Below are positions 1-11,200 of a DNA stretch of 64,000 nucleotides, piece by piece. Made by a program: the position numbers and the translations under genes. The notes under the pieces are model-generated. The model made no database searches, was not told where the DNA came from, and saw nothing but the letters and a program-made list of their open reading frames with translations. The DNA is from Hygrocybe punicea. Taxonomy: Eukaryota; Basidiomycota; Agaricomycetes; Agaricales; Hygrophoraceae. Positions within the stretch are counted from its first letter, which is position 1, and the number at the start of each line of letters is the position of its first letter. The DNA lies in assembly GCA_963556145.1 (NCBI GenBank), contig OY744461.1, positions 1,860,001 to 1,924,000 on the forward strand. Reading direction: 5' to 3'.

Positions 1-1738
1 TGAACCCGCCGGTTAAACCAGTGTTAAACCTGTTCCTTGTGATTCCAATGTACATAGCTGTTATATGTATCTGTAAACAAAGATATCATATCTGGTTCAT
101 TCAGTCTATATTGCACTGGCAATTCCTCAGAATACAGCAGGGATACTAGTTGGACAATACAGAACTCTCAGTACTGTTCAGACAGGTTTTCAACTCATCC
201 ATATGTCATAATGCACATTACACCAACAAAGAATACAATTATTGTCATGAAGTCGACTTAGCAGTGGACTACACTTTCCCAACTTGGCACCTTTGATCTG
301 GTGACCTTATTGTTCTTGCTCATTTGAGACAACAAATTCTCACAGTTACAAAGTCAGCAGTCACACGGTTTCAAATTTATTCACAGGGCTTCAAAATTGT
401 TCCCACAGTTTGCAACAATTGTTCCCACAGCTTGGCAAATTAGAGTCTGACCCTGAGTTGAAAAATCCACCGTATAGAACGATTCCCTTATAGGGACTCG
501 TAATAATAATAATAATGATCATTTTGCAGGAAAAACTGATAGAGACTCTGTAGGAGTACCGGAATCCCCAGTGGAGTGGATTCCCACTGGATTCCCAGTT
601 GTATTTAGTGGGGGATTCCCAGAGGATTCCCACTGGAATCCCTAATTTTAAAAATTGATTTTGGTGAGAAAGTGGGAATTTGGCTGTGGAATTCCACTGG
701 GAATTCCCGGAATCCTGACTGGGAATCCAGTGGGATGTGTATGGAATCAGACAGTGCTCTAAATCTCATCATCACACTCCAACGTATCATTGACCGATAC
801 TTTGTTCACACCCATCTTCATCTCAACCTTCCTCCTCTTTTCCTCAGACAACACTTCACTTGTCCCCTCAACATTCTTGATGGCGAACTGTACAATTACT
901 GCCGACTTTGGCACTTCATGCTGAGCAGATGACCTCTACTGTCTTGGAGGTCACCTTGGAGGATTCCATCGAGGGATGTATTAGCCCCACCACTGGGATT
1001 TGGAATATGGTCAATGGGGATAACGCAGATAACAATACTGTTGACACCGATGACGATGACTTCAATCCATGGTTGCAAGCATGTCCCCTCTTTCCTGCCC
1101 CACCTTCCACTGTACCCTCATCGCCATTGTTATCCGCCTCATCTCCTCCCCTGTTCAATTCCTCTTCCTTTATTCCACTCAATTCCCCTTTTGACACTTG
1201 GCTATCTTCTCCACCTCCTTCGCATTCTCCTCTGGTCTTACCCTTTTCTTCTGCTGATGACTTCGATTCCAACATCGACAACTCTCGTGTACTCCTTTCC
1301 AATTGGCTTCTGCATGACTTCCTTCAGAATTGCTCTCTTTGGGTTTGAGTCCTTACTCATCCCCTGCCGATGAAGCTCGTCATGTTACCTACTTTCGCTG
1401 TCACACTATCAAACTCTCTCGTTTTTCTTGCTGCCAGTTCAACTATTATCATTATCCCCTTGTCAATGCTACACTTGACACTGTGGTTATTCACCGGTTA
1501 TGCAGTTACAATACTTCTCATTGGGAGGATGTCATTGATATGTTATTCTGAGTTGTTCCGGGACAGAACTTTTTCGGTGTGGTAGTGTGTTATGATACGT
1601 GACTTGTGACCATGACTTCAGATATCTTTTTCTTCTCCTTGTTGTCGCTCTATGCTTACTCTTTCTCTTTTACTCATGTGGACCTCCTTTCTTCCGCTTA
1701 TCATATGTCTATTACTCATAGGACTCTTCTGCTTCCGC
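1..1738. other. transposon-derived flank, no secure gene
   Basis: I see no gene I can defend here. Positions 545-745 hold a cluster of short GGATTCCC / GGGAATTCC motifs in both orientations, which is the look of the subterminal part of a DNA transposon. From about 908 to 1348 a plus-strand frame stays open and is rich in Ser and Pro after an acidic Asp stretch. It matches no family I know, has no clear splice signals, and its first codon is not ATG (first ATG about 929). The rest is AT-rich. Confidence 0.4.
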
Positions 1739-2322
1739 TGTGACGACGAGTTCTTGTGTAGACCCGAAATGGGAATCTACTAGAAGGGGGTGATCTGCTA
1801 GAAAGAGATCAAAGGAGTAAAGCTTTCTATGTGTCTAGTCAATCCAACCCAAATCCGGGGTTCCGGATCAGAGGGGAAGTGGAGGGGAGTAAAGTACAAA
1901 GACTAATATGGAGATGATACGAAGTGAGGACTAAAACTGTAGAACTGAAGTGGGATAATAAGATATGGTTGTAGTATAATGGTACACTTTTTATACTACT
2001 GGGAGAGGTCCTGTGCTATAGTAACTATGTACTACAAGCGAAGGCTGTAACTGATAGGAGGAGTGGAGTGGAGGATAGGAGGGATAGTGCTATGTACTAA
2101 GTAACGGGAAACGAAGATATATGATATGTAACTATATACGTAGAGATTCCGGGTCGTTAGGAACATTGCATCTTGAGTGGTAACGATTCCGGAGCAGAAC
2201 CCAGAGCGGAATCGGTGGAGAGAACCGGAATCAGGTGGAATCGACGATACATGAGTGGGAATGGATGGGGACGATGTGGGATATGAAGAGGATTCAGGTC
2301 CAGACAGCCCAGAGCCTCTACA
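1739..2322 (-). repeat. LTR of gag-only element (3' LTR by Gag orientation)
   Basis: 584 bp, TGTGA...TCTACA. Nearly identical to 6068-6651. The visible differences are CGACGA versus TGATGA near the start, AACGAA versus AATGAA near 2108, and three sites in the last 20 bp. Confidence 0.85.
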
Positions 2323-2648
2323 TCTGGTCAGGACTCAGATAGAGACCATCCCTGGTCGATCCATACAAAGTAACGAAGATACCGGGGTCGTGGGAATAAA
2401 TGAGCGGAGGCGATGTCGAAAATGGGCGGAAACAGTGGTACAACATGAACGGGATCGAAGCCAGCGGGTATCGAAGCGTCGGGAAGCAATGGTCTGGAGC
2501 TACTAAAAGAGGGTGGGGCGGAACGGCTGGACAAAGAGACAATGGTCACGTGATGGGGCAACAATTACAAACAAGAAAACTTTTCAACACAACTTTCCAA
2601 CAAACTCAACAACGCCAACAAAACCTCAAGTAACAACTCCAACACCCA

Positions 2649-4168
2649 ATGTCGACGGAATACAACATTTTCCTTGGAATACTTGATGCGGAAACGCAGA
2701 AAGACTTCGAGAACGCAGTAGCAGAGTTACTTGCAGTGGACGCGGCCAGAAATGAGATTGTATGCGACAGATACGAGGACGAAGCATGGCGATGGGTTGG
2801 GAGGCGACGACGGGCCATAGTAAGTGGTTCCGATACTCGTAAATGGCACGAACTAACCATACTCGACAGCGGAACTACAGAGGGCTCATGACGGAAATCC
2901 AGGATGGCGGAATCGACATGACGGAACCAAAGGAATTTACGATGGGCGGAGAGATGTTAGCCTTGGTCGAGGAGTGGCTGCGGAACCAGGAGGAGTTCAT
3001 GGAGTGGGAGCGGGAAGCGGCAAAGCAAAAGGAGGTCGACGATGCGCTAAGGCTTCAAGATGAGATGCAGGAGGAGGAGGCAAGGAGGAAGCGGATACGA
3101 GCAGAGGAATTACGCGAGCACAAGGAGGAGATAAATAGGAGGGCAGCGGCGGAGGCGAAGCGGATTGAGGAGGCGAAGAGGGCAAAGGCGGCAGAGGCAG
3201 CGGCGGAAGCGGGCCGTATCGAGGAAGCGGAAATGGACGGGGAGGAGGTCGAAGAAACCGGCGGATACATAAACCAGGTCAGTGGTGCGGAATGGGACAA
3301 ATGGGCCAATCAACAACACTCGAAGTTCGCGGGTATCAAAGCGAGCGGGAAGAAGAAGGCTATCCAGGACGAAGGGGCCAACCAGGACGACGAGACGGTT
3401 CACGGGGAGTACAACAGCGGGGATGATTTCTCGAATGCGAGCGGGAACGAGGACGTGGAGCCAAAGGGAAAGATTCCGGGGGTAAGTAGTACTCAAACTC
3501 GTATAACCGTGGTGCCTAACTAATCCGTAGTATATGCAATCATTCCGGATCCGACAGTGTGATGCATGTGTAACCGCCAATGTGGTTTGTCGCAGAATCG
3601 AAGGTTACGCGTGTGATCGATGCAAAAGGCTCAAATGACGTTGCGGATTGTCAACGAAGGGACCGGCCACCGGAACCAGTAAAGCGGAAAAGAAAGGGAA
3701 GGCGAAGGCGGGTAGTCCGAAGAGGAAAGTTGTCGTGAAAAAGGCACCAAGGACTGTGAAGAAGCCTAGGCTGCGGACCGGAGAGGCGTCGACGAGTAAG
3801 CGGACGTTGACTGACGTCGAACCAGATACGGAATCAGAGCGGGACGATGGAGGATGAGGGAATCCGTTCAAGCAGCCGCGGATCAGTGCCGGAATCAAGG
3901 ATCATGTATGGGCAATGTGCAAGATGGCGACGGAAATGCAGAGGGAAATATCAACGATTGTGGACGGCCTCTCGGAATACATCGTGGAGGTCCAGATGAA
4001 GCTAACCTGTTGGACGAAGGAGCTGAACCAACTCTGCGCAAACCAAGCCCATATCTTTGGCCAACTCGACATGATCGACACGAAACTCGAAGAGAGGAGG
4101 GAATAAAAGGGGAAATGGACGGAAAGGGAAGGGAAAACGGAACACGGGATTTTAGTACATATGTGTAA
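2649..4168 (+). pseudogene. antisense passenger ORF: coiled coil plus Cys-rich zinc-cluster-like motif
   Basis: A plus-strand coding series inside the LTR element, opposite to Gag. It begins with ATG at 2649 and continues in other frames, probably through introns: 2843-3523 is a strongly charged Glu/Lys/Ala-rich region (residues about 55-115 of that frame) that reads as a long coiled coil. At about 3543-3640 comes a Cys-rich block of the form C-x2-C-x6-C-x8-C-x2-C-x5-[TGA]-R-C, including CDRCKRLK. It resembles small zinc-cluster domains seen in many agaricomycete proteins. The block is broken by one in-frame TGA where an Arg or similar codon is expected. A Lys-rich basic tail follows (3648-3857), and a last piece runs to about 4168. 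Function unknown. It looks like a captured or accessory gene, probably dead in this copy. Confidence 0.45.
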
Positions 4169-4188
4169 AAATAGCATATACAATAAAA

Positions 4189-5958
4189 CTATACACAGAA
4201 AGGGAATAACGGAAAGATAAGTGAAACGGAATCTGGTGGTCGAGGTGGAGGGCAGGACCGGAATACAACGGAAATGAAATGGGGTGGGTACAAGCGGGAA
4301 ACAATGAAAACTATAAATGGAAATGAAAATATAAGTAAATGAGAAACAGGACCGTGAACGGAAAGCGGAACGGAGGACGAAAACGCAAAAATGGGTGGCG
4401 GAAGTGGGTCTATATCCCCACAAGAGTTTCTGAAAGAAGGTTGGAGGTGGAACGACGAGAGGAGGCGGAGAACTTCTTGCAAATATTCGAGCGAGGTGTC
4501 GAGGGGGCAGAGGTCCAAAATGCGATGACAAAGTAAAATAAAGACGGATATGAGGAATAAAATAAAACCGAGAACCGGAGTGCCAACACCAACATGATCC
4601 CATATAACGGGTGCGCCGCGTGACGGGTCTAAAGATGAAGGGGTGCCCCAAGTGGGCGAAGACAGAACCGAGAACGACACAGGAGCAGAAATGGCATGGG
4701 GAACCGGGAACGGAGGGGTCGACATAATGGAATCGGAATCGGAATCAAAATTGAATAAAAGAGACGGAATAGGGACCGGAAGGGGAACGGGTATGGAATA
4801 CTCAACCAAAGCCAATGGAATCTTGATAGACGGTGACGGAGGACAATATGGCAGCAATATCGGGGACAGAATGTCTATATCTGGGAAATCCGAGGACAAT
4901 GGGAGCGGGTCCGGTACAAGTTCATGGACGGAAAGCGGAGGGGCCGAATCCGGAGACGATGTGGACGAAATAGGAAATGAAATGGATAAATCGGTGACTG
5001 GCATCGATAAATCGGGAATAGGATCGGACAGGGGCGACATGGGACTGGATGACAATACTTGTAAACAAATGATGGTCTCGACAGGTACCGGAATGGACGG
5101 GGACGGGATATACGATGAAGCGGACGGAGTATATGTAGGACCGGAATGAACATGGGCGACAGAATGAACGACGATGGGCGGGATTGAAGATGGAATCGGA
5201 ACCAGAGATGACAAAGCTATGTCGGGTAGGGGACTGGGAGCGGAACCGGGACTGGAGATAGTAACGGCAAGGGAAGGGGATTTCGGAACGGAGCGACAAC
5301 CGGATAGTAGGAATAAGGCGGCATCGTGGAAAACGTCGAGTGGGTACGGATCGTCGTGGTAATGGTCAGGGAGAAGGTAATGGAGGCGTTCTTCAATACG
5401 TAGACAAAGGTCTGAGTCAAATCCGTTGGCGAAGTATGTATTCCGTTGCTTATCCGATAGACGGCCGTTGTCAAATAATACCCTGGAAATGCGTATGAAA
5501 TCCCGGAAATATTGTCCTAAGTCCGCTTTGTTCTCTATACCGTAAGCCGATTGTTGTCGCGTAAGTTGACCGAGATCCGAGATCGTATACCGGAACGAAT
5601 CCGTAGCACCAGGGTAGAAGTCGAAAACAGCATGCTGGAAAGCGATGAAGTCCTTTGCAGAAGTGGCAGGAAGTGTCGCCCAAAGTTCGTAGTCATCGTT
5701 ATTGAGGTACCGGAGCATGTAGCGAATCTTCATAGCGTCCATGAGTCCACAGTCGAATCCGAGTATGTCAATTTCGTCAAAGAAGCGGGGAAGGTCGCGT
5801 TCGTCACCAAGAAACGTCAGGGCGGAGGGATCACCTTGGAGAGGCATGAATCCAGTCATCATATCGGGAAATTTCCAAATCGGGAAGCAGGTCGGAAAGC
5901 AGGTCGGAAAGCGGGTCTGGTCGAGGAGGTTCGAGGTCAAGGTCGAAGTCGTGAGCAA
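4189..5958 (-). CDS. retrotransposon Gag-like capsid protein
   Basis: A 589-codon open frame on the minus strand starting 110 bp inside the LTR. Residues about 35-215 match the Gag/capsid region of basidiomycete Ty3-type elements: a leading L-x-F-x-G-D segment, a region ending in DFYPGATD followed by the Y-T-x-x-D-L motif, then LGQYFRDF, RLSDKQRNTYFANGF and RIEERLHYLLPDHYHDDPY. After about residue 230 the protein becomes a Ser/Pro-rich, low-complexity tail that I do not recognise. No CCHC zinc knuckle is evident. The product would be expected to assemble the particle that packages element RNA, but reverse transcription would need enzymes from another element. The long Ser/Pro tail could partly be chance open frame. 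Confidence 0.75.
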   Translation of the reverse strand: MLTTSTLTSNLLDQTRFPTCFPTCFPIWKFPDMMTGFMPLQGDPSALTFLGDERDLPRFFDEIDILGFDCGLMDAMKIRYMLRYLNNDDYELWATLPATSAKDFIAFQHAVFDFYPGATDSFRYTISDLGQLTRQQSAYGIENKADLGQYFRDFIRISRVLFDNGRLSDKQRNTYFANGFDSDLCLRIEERLHYLLPDHYHDDPYPLDVFHDAALFLLSGCRSVPKSPSLAVTISSPGSAPSPLPDIALSSLVPIPSSIPPIVVHSVAHVHSGPTYTPSASSYIPSPSIPVPVETIICLQVLSSSPMSPLSDPIPDLSMPVTDLSISFPISSTSSPDSAPPLSVHELVPDPLPLSSDFPDIDILSPILLPYCPPSPSIKIPLALVEYSIPVPLPVPIPSLLFNFDSDSDSIMSTPPFPVPHAISAPVSFSVLSSPTWGTPSSLDPSRGAPVIWDHVGVGTPVLGFILFLISVFILLCHRILDLCPLDTSLEYLQEVLRLLSSFHLQPSFRNSCGDIDPLPPPIFAFSSSVPLSVHGPVSHLLIFSFPFIVFIVSRLYPPHFISVVFRSCPPPRPPDSVSLIFPLFPFCV

Positions 5959-6067
5959 AACTAAATAACTAGAGTCGGGTAGAAGAGGAAAACGTCATGG
6001 AAGTCAAAGCCGACCGTGGGGAGGGTATGAAAAGACAAAAACTTTACTCCTCGCGGTGGGCTCCAGT

Positions 6068-6651
6068 TGTGATGATGAGTTCTTGTGTAGACCCGAAATG
6101 GGAATCTACTAGAAGGGGGTGATCTGCTAGAAAGAGATCAAAGGAGTAAAGCTTTCTATGTGTCTAGTCAATCCAACCCAAATCCGGGGTTCCGGATCAG
6201 AGGGGAAGTGGAGGGGAGTAAAGTACAAAGACTAATATGGAGATGATACGAAGTGAGGACTAAAACTGTAGAACTGAAGTGGGATAATAAGATATGGTTG
6301 TAGTATAATGGTACACTTTTTATACTACTGGGAGAGGTCCTGTGCTATAGTAACTATGTACTACAAGCGAAGGCTGTAACTGATAGGAGGAGTGGAGTGG
6401 AGGATAGGAGGGATAGTGCTATGTACTAAGTAACGGGAAATGAAGATATATGATATGTAACTATATACGTAGAGATTCCGGGTCGTTAGGAACATTGCAT
6501 CTTGAGTGGTAACGATTCCGGAGCAGAACCCAGAGCGGAATCGGTGGAGAGAACCGGAATCAGGTGGAATCGACGATACATGAGTGGGAATGGATGGGGA
6601 CGATGTGGGATATGAAGAGGATTCAGGTCCAGATGGCCCGGAGCCTCTACA
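6068..6651 (-). repeat. LTR of gag-only element (5' LTR by Gag orientation)
   Basis: 584 bp partner of 1739-2322. Followed at 6652 by CCGC, which also precedes the other LTR. Confidence 0.85.
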
Positions 6652-7184
6652 CCGCTTATGTAGTTCATATGACACATTCCTTCCTCCTATTATAGTCATC
6701 TTCCCTTTTTCTACCTAGTTACACAGCCACATCTCAAAACATATATAAGTGGCCCTCTTTTGGCATGTAACCCCAGATAATTTAACTTGTTAAAACCTGC
6801 TCCTGCACCCCATGATTCAACGCCTATTCTATCTCCGCCTCCTCTTCTTGAAGTAAAACCTTCCACTTGTCACATCACATAACAAGGCCCAGTTGTGGCC
6901 AACAAGTCTGTGCAGTCACAGTGATGGTGGAAAAAGGCTATTGCTGGCCAAACAACCCTCACTGCCTTCAATTTGACTGACTCTGCACCCCATAAGCACG
7001 AAAGACAGGCCAGCACCAGAGACAAGAAAGAAATCCTCCAGACTCCACCTGTTAACGATGTTCCAATTTGCCAGGAAAGCATTGAGGTGCAGATTCCCCC
7101 TTCGCCAACCTGCGCCCTGGACAGGATATCACTGATCTCCCACCATCACCTCCAAATGCACAACCACCAGAAACTGACACAAGA
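6652..7184. other. no gene seen; 5' flank of a DDE transposon
   Basis: AT-rich flank upstream of the transposase relic. Stretches around 6890-7020 read like a decayed N-terminal transposase segment. A related sentence (around GTGGCCAACAAGTCTG) recurs near 24,890, so both are probably pieces of the same repeat family. Confidence 0.4.
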
Positions 7185-8799
7185 ATGCTGTCGGATGGAG
7201 AAGCAATGGATTGGGAGGATGAGCTGCATGAGCAAGCTGATGATGTGCCATCAGTGGACATTAGCAGTTGGGATGTTTTTCACACACAGATTTACAAGGA
7301 TTTGAAGAAAGGTGAGAAGACCTTACCAATATCTCAGTCGAGGAAGTTTCTTCTCATCTGAAACTTTGCGACACTGCGGTTGAAGGGCTTCAAGCGGATA
7401 GAGGCAAGTCAGCAAATTGCATTGCAATGGCACAGTGGAGAGGGTGCACACTTTGCTTGTCAAATTTGGAAGCTGGCATGCCATTACCAGATCTTCGAGC
7501 AACTTCCACAAGAGAAGCAGGGAGGAGTAAGGAGTGGCTGAACTTTGGTTCTCAATGAATGAATTCAAAATGCTGCCCTTGAATGGTTGACAGCCCTGTC
7601 CGCTGGCCAGGTTACTTCCTTATGCTTCCAGAAAGCTCTCAATACCATAATCCTGCCCAGCCAGTCCATATCCCTCAAGCAGCCACTAAGCAAGCGCACT
7701 GCACATCAATGGTTGCTAAGGTTAGGTTGGAGGTTGAAGACCTTGCGAAAGGGTGTTTACATGGATGGTCATGAGTGCCCGGATGTTGTTGAATATTGCA
7801 CAAAGATTTTCCTGCCAGCAATGGAGAAGTATGAGAGATGGATGGCAAGGTATGAATATGTGTCTGACAGTGAACCACTAAAGCGTGCCCCTCCAAACCT
7901 GGAGCCGGGCGAAAAGGAAGTCGTCATCAACTTCCAAGATGAGTCATGCTTTACTGTTAATGAATACAAATCCTGAGCTTGGTAAGTTTTAGACTGTCCT
8001 CCATGGCATGGATTGACACTGACAAATGCATGAAGGTTGCATGAAGGGCAGACAATCCTGCAAAAGAAGGGCCACAGGTGTCTGATCCATGTCTCCAACT
8101 TCATCAATCCTGAGACTGGTCATCTTGTCCACCATGACAAGAATGGTGAAACGTTGGATTAAGCATGCAAGATAATCTTCCTGGGCTCAAATGGTGATGC
8201 ATGGTGGGATGCAGAGCAATTTCTTGTCCAGGTCAAACATGCGATAGAGGTCTTTGAGAAAGCTCACCCCAGCAAAGTCAGCCTTTTCATCTTTGACCAG
8301 TCTTCAGCCCATGGCTCCCTCCCTCCAAATGCACTCAAAGCATTTGAAATGAACAAATCTGATGGTGGAGAGCAGCAAAAACAGCACAATACCATCATCC
8401 TGCAATCAAATCCATACCCTGAACATCACAGGAAACTTCAAAAGATGACTCTTCCCAATGGTCAGCCCAAAGGTCTCCAGCGCGTTTTGGAGGAATGAGG
8501 ATTCAATGTGAAGTGGCTGAAGGCAAATGCTCCCTGGTTTGTGCTGTAGAGAGCACAAATTGTTGTATGGCCCATCTTCTCACTCAGCAAGACGACTTCA
8601 AGCACCAGGAGTCGATGCTCAAGGCACTGATCAGAAAGGCCAGCCATGAATGCATATTTAAGGCATAGCATGGGTATACCGTGGGTCAGAATTCCCGACA
8701 CTGGACCCATACCCACATTACCAGTACCTGCACTGATGACGGGTACACACCGTACCCATTATTGGCGGGTACCCACCACAACCCACCCTAAGTACCTCA

Positions 8800-8985
8800 C
8801 GAACAATGGGGGCACGTCAATTGACACGCTCCGTTTGTTTTCGCAAGGTGGGATGGGGCTGGGGAGGTTCCATGGGCGTCCGCATGTGCTCACTACCTCA
8901 TGAACAACGGGGGCACATCAATTGATGCGCTCCGTGTTTTCACAAGGTTGTATGTCGCTGGGGACATCCCATGGGCATCTGCCTC
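8800..8985 (+). repeat. two direct repeats of about 100 bp
   Basis: The segment beginning GAACAATGGGGGCAC (about 8801) is repeated at about 8901 as GAACAACGGGGGCAC, followed in both by TCAATTGA, CGCTCCGT and CATGGGC. It lies inside the non-autonomous DNA transposon. Confidence 0.7.
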
Positions 8986-8999
8986 ATTTCCGTTGTCTG

Positions 9000-9350
9000 T
9001 CATCCATTGCCCCCATCCCCATTCCCATGCTCGCGGTCCTCATCATCGCCATCGTCATCATCCCCATTGCCGTCATCATCCCCATTGCCGTTGTCCTTCT
9101 TGTCCCAGTCTCTGTTGTCCTCATTGTCCTCGTTGTCCCGTTCCCCCATTGTCGTCTTCCCGTTGTTGTAGTTGCCGTTCCCGCTTTGTTGTCATATTCC
9201 CGTTCTCACCATCGTTGCATTCATCGTCATTCTTGTCTTCGTTTACCCCGTTGTCATCATTCCCATCATCCTCATTCTTGCTGTCATGGTTGGCTGGGTT
9301 GTCCCCATTCTCGGCTGCATCCCATCTGCTTGTTGCTGTTGCCATATTTG
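9000..9350. repeat. imperfect CCATTGTC-like low-complexity tract
   Basis: A run of pyrimidine-rich short repeats based on CATC, CCCATTGCC and GTCCTC. Plus and minus frames stay open through it only because of the repeat; no protein is supported. Confidence 0.6.
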
Positions 9351-9779
9351 CATTCGTTTGGCACGAGGGTGCAGGAAAAAAACCTAAAAGTGTTTTAAGT
9401 AGTTGGTAGAATAAATGAATAAATGAATAGAATGCTTACCTGGGGTGCCCTGGCACCCACACCTGTTGCCGTGTCATTGTTGAAAATGACAAGCCATGGT
9501 TGTCATTGCTGTTGCCGTGGGTTTCTTGTTGTTGTTGTTGTTTGCACTTGTCATAGTTGTAGATTAGCTAAAGTAAAGAAATTAATATTGAAAATAAAGT
9601 AAATAGGAAAGAAAAAACCCACCAGGGGGGCTTGGGTTGACAGACCCATGAAAACCCATCACCCGCAGATAACAGGTACAGTTTTGACAAGGTGTGCAAA
9701 CCAAAATCCCGTACCCGAACCTGAATTACCCGTTTTGGAATAACCACAGGTAAACCCATACCCGTTGTTATGTGAATGT

Positions 9780-11200
9780 TTACCGGAGTTGACTTTGTTC
9801 AGGTATCTTCTTGTTGTTCAAGGGTTTCTAATATCTAAATAACCAATCAGGAAGGGGTTGATGTAAGTATATATATATATTATGGGTGAATAGATTGTAA
9901 TAGTGAGGTCTCTTCAATTAAGAATTGAGACTTTGAGTAAATATAGACAATGATTGTAAAGCGTGATGGACTGAATGAATCAACAGAATGTAGTGATGGG
10001 GTCTCTTCAATCAACAGAATGTAGTGATGAGGTCTCTTCAATTAAGAAATGAGACTTTGAGTAGGTATGAATAGCAATTGTAAAGCGTGATGTAATGATG
10101 ATACTAATATTCACTACTGGAATATAAAACATGAATTAATGAATACTGATAACAATATTCACCAATTTAATATGAATTGTTCTGGTCACAGGGCCTATTC
10201 AATCAAGAGTATCTCTGGGTATTATAATATCTGACTTAAATCCGAAGCTTCAAACGCACATTGGCTACTAGTTCAGGGATATCTTTAATACCTTTTGAAT
10301 ACTCTGTTTTGTTTAGGGTGAAACCTTAACCTTTGAAATATATCTAGCTGACTAATGCTGACTAATGCTGACTAATGAACTGAGTGAACTGAGTGAATTC
10401 TCCTTAGTGACAAGGGGAACTCAGAGAATGATAGTATCAGAGTGAACTGAACTGGATTGAGAGTGAACTGGACTGGATTGAAGCACTAGCTACTACAATG
10501 AGTGACTACTAGCACTAATAGAATGAGGGATCACACTGTGTGAACCCAACTGAGACTGACTACTATTTGTGAGGGGGAAATCCTACTGACTACTGGAATT
10601 TGGGGGCCCTATTTATACTGTTGGGGGACAATGGGGGACTGAGAACAATAGGAAAGTGAGAACAATGGGACTGAGTCATGAGAACAATGGATGGCATCAA
10701 AGAGGCTGTGATCAATGGGCTGAGTGAGCTTCTATCTCCTTTTGGACTGTTTAGAACAATGAACTATTCAGAACAATAGTTCTCCATTGTCTTTATGTAA
10801 GCAAACTATCAATCACTCTCTGATGCATCCTATCTTATCCTTATCTTATCATCCTCTTGTTCACATCTTATCTATTCACTTCCCATTATCTAGTTGAGCC
10901 GCTTTTTATCAATACAAGTAAACAAGATTTGTAATCAATCCATTACTGCTAATATAGGTAAGAGTACTAGTTGTGCCTGTCTCCCTGCATGCGCAATGCA
11001 GAGAAATATATAATAAATACTAATGAGTGGGGGATGTGCCTCTGTGCACTATACATAAATGGCTAGGTCTGGGCATTGCTAGTGAAGCCATGATAAATAA
11101 TATGAAGATATGCATATATGCTATTTATGTCTGTTCACTAGCATGCGTAGTATGGAAATGCATAAAATGGGTACAAATGAGTGTAGGTGTGCATTCATAG
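9780..11200. other. probable second insertion inside the DNA transposon, possibly a solo LTR
   Basis: The subterminal motifs stop at about 9770 and resume only near 11220, so about 1.4 kb between looks foreign. It contains an imperfect duplication of GTCTCTTCAATTAAG with GAGACTTTGAGTA (9905-10065), ladders of ACTGAGTGAACTG (10350-10560) and a TATA-like CCCTATTTATAC at about 10607. This would suit an LTR, but I could not place the ends. No coding sequence. Confidence 0.3.

Larger units (their letters stand above)
1739..6651 (-). mobile_element. gag-only LTR retrotransposon with antisense passenger ORF
   Basis: Two direct repeats of 584 bp (1739-2322 and 6068-6651) start TGTGA and end CTCTACA, so they show the TG...CA form of LTRs. 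They differ at about six positions, all transitions, so the insertion is young. The flanks share CCGC (1735-1738 and 6652-6655; CCGCT if the LTR begins at G1740), a likely target duplication. The 3.7 kb interior carries a Ty3-like Gag on the minus strand and no reverse transcriptase, RNase H or integrase on either strand, so the element is non-autonomous. I orient it by Gag. Two bases inside the 6068 LTR edge, on the minus strand, lies TGGAGCCCACCGCGAGGA, a plausible tRNA primer site; a TGG also lies two bases inside the other LTR, so this alone does not fix the orientation. No clear polypurine tract was found. Confidence 0.85.

Noticed and set aside
908..1348. 146-codon Ser/Pro-rich plus frame
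   Set aside because: Not ATG-started, low complexity, overlapped by an equally long minus frame, and next to transposon subterminal repeats.
3902..4651. 249-codon minus ORF
   Set aside because: Out of frame with Gag, low complexity Phe/Ser-rich, no retroelement motif.
5551..5964. 137-codon plus ORF in the LTR element
   Set aside because: Antisense shadow of the Gag frame, which has clear family motifs.
1739..6651. Tandem element sharing an LTR rather than a single insertion
   Set aside because: Sequence upstream of 1739 is unlike the interior end before 6068, and CCGC flanks both sides.
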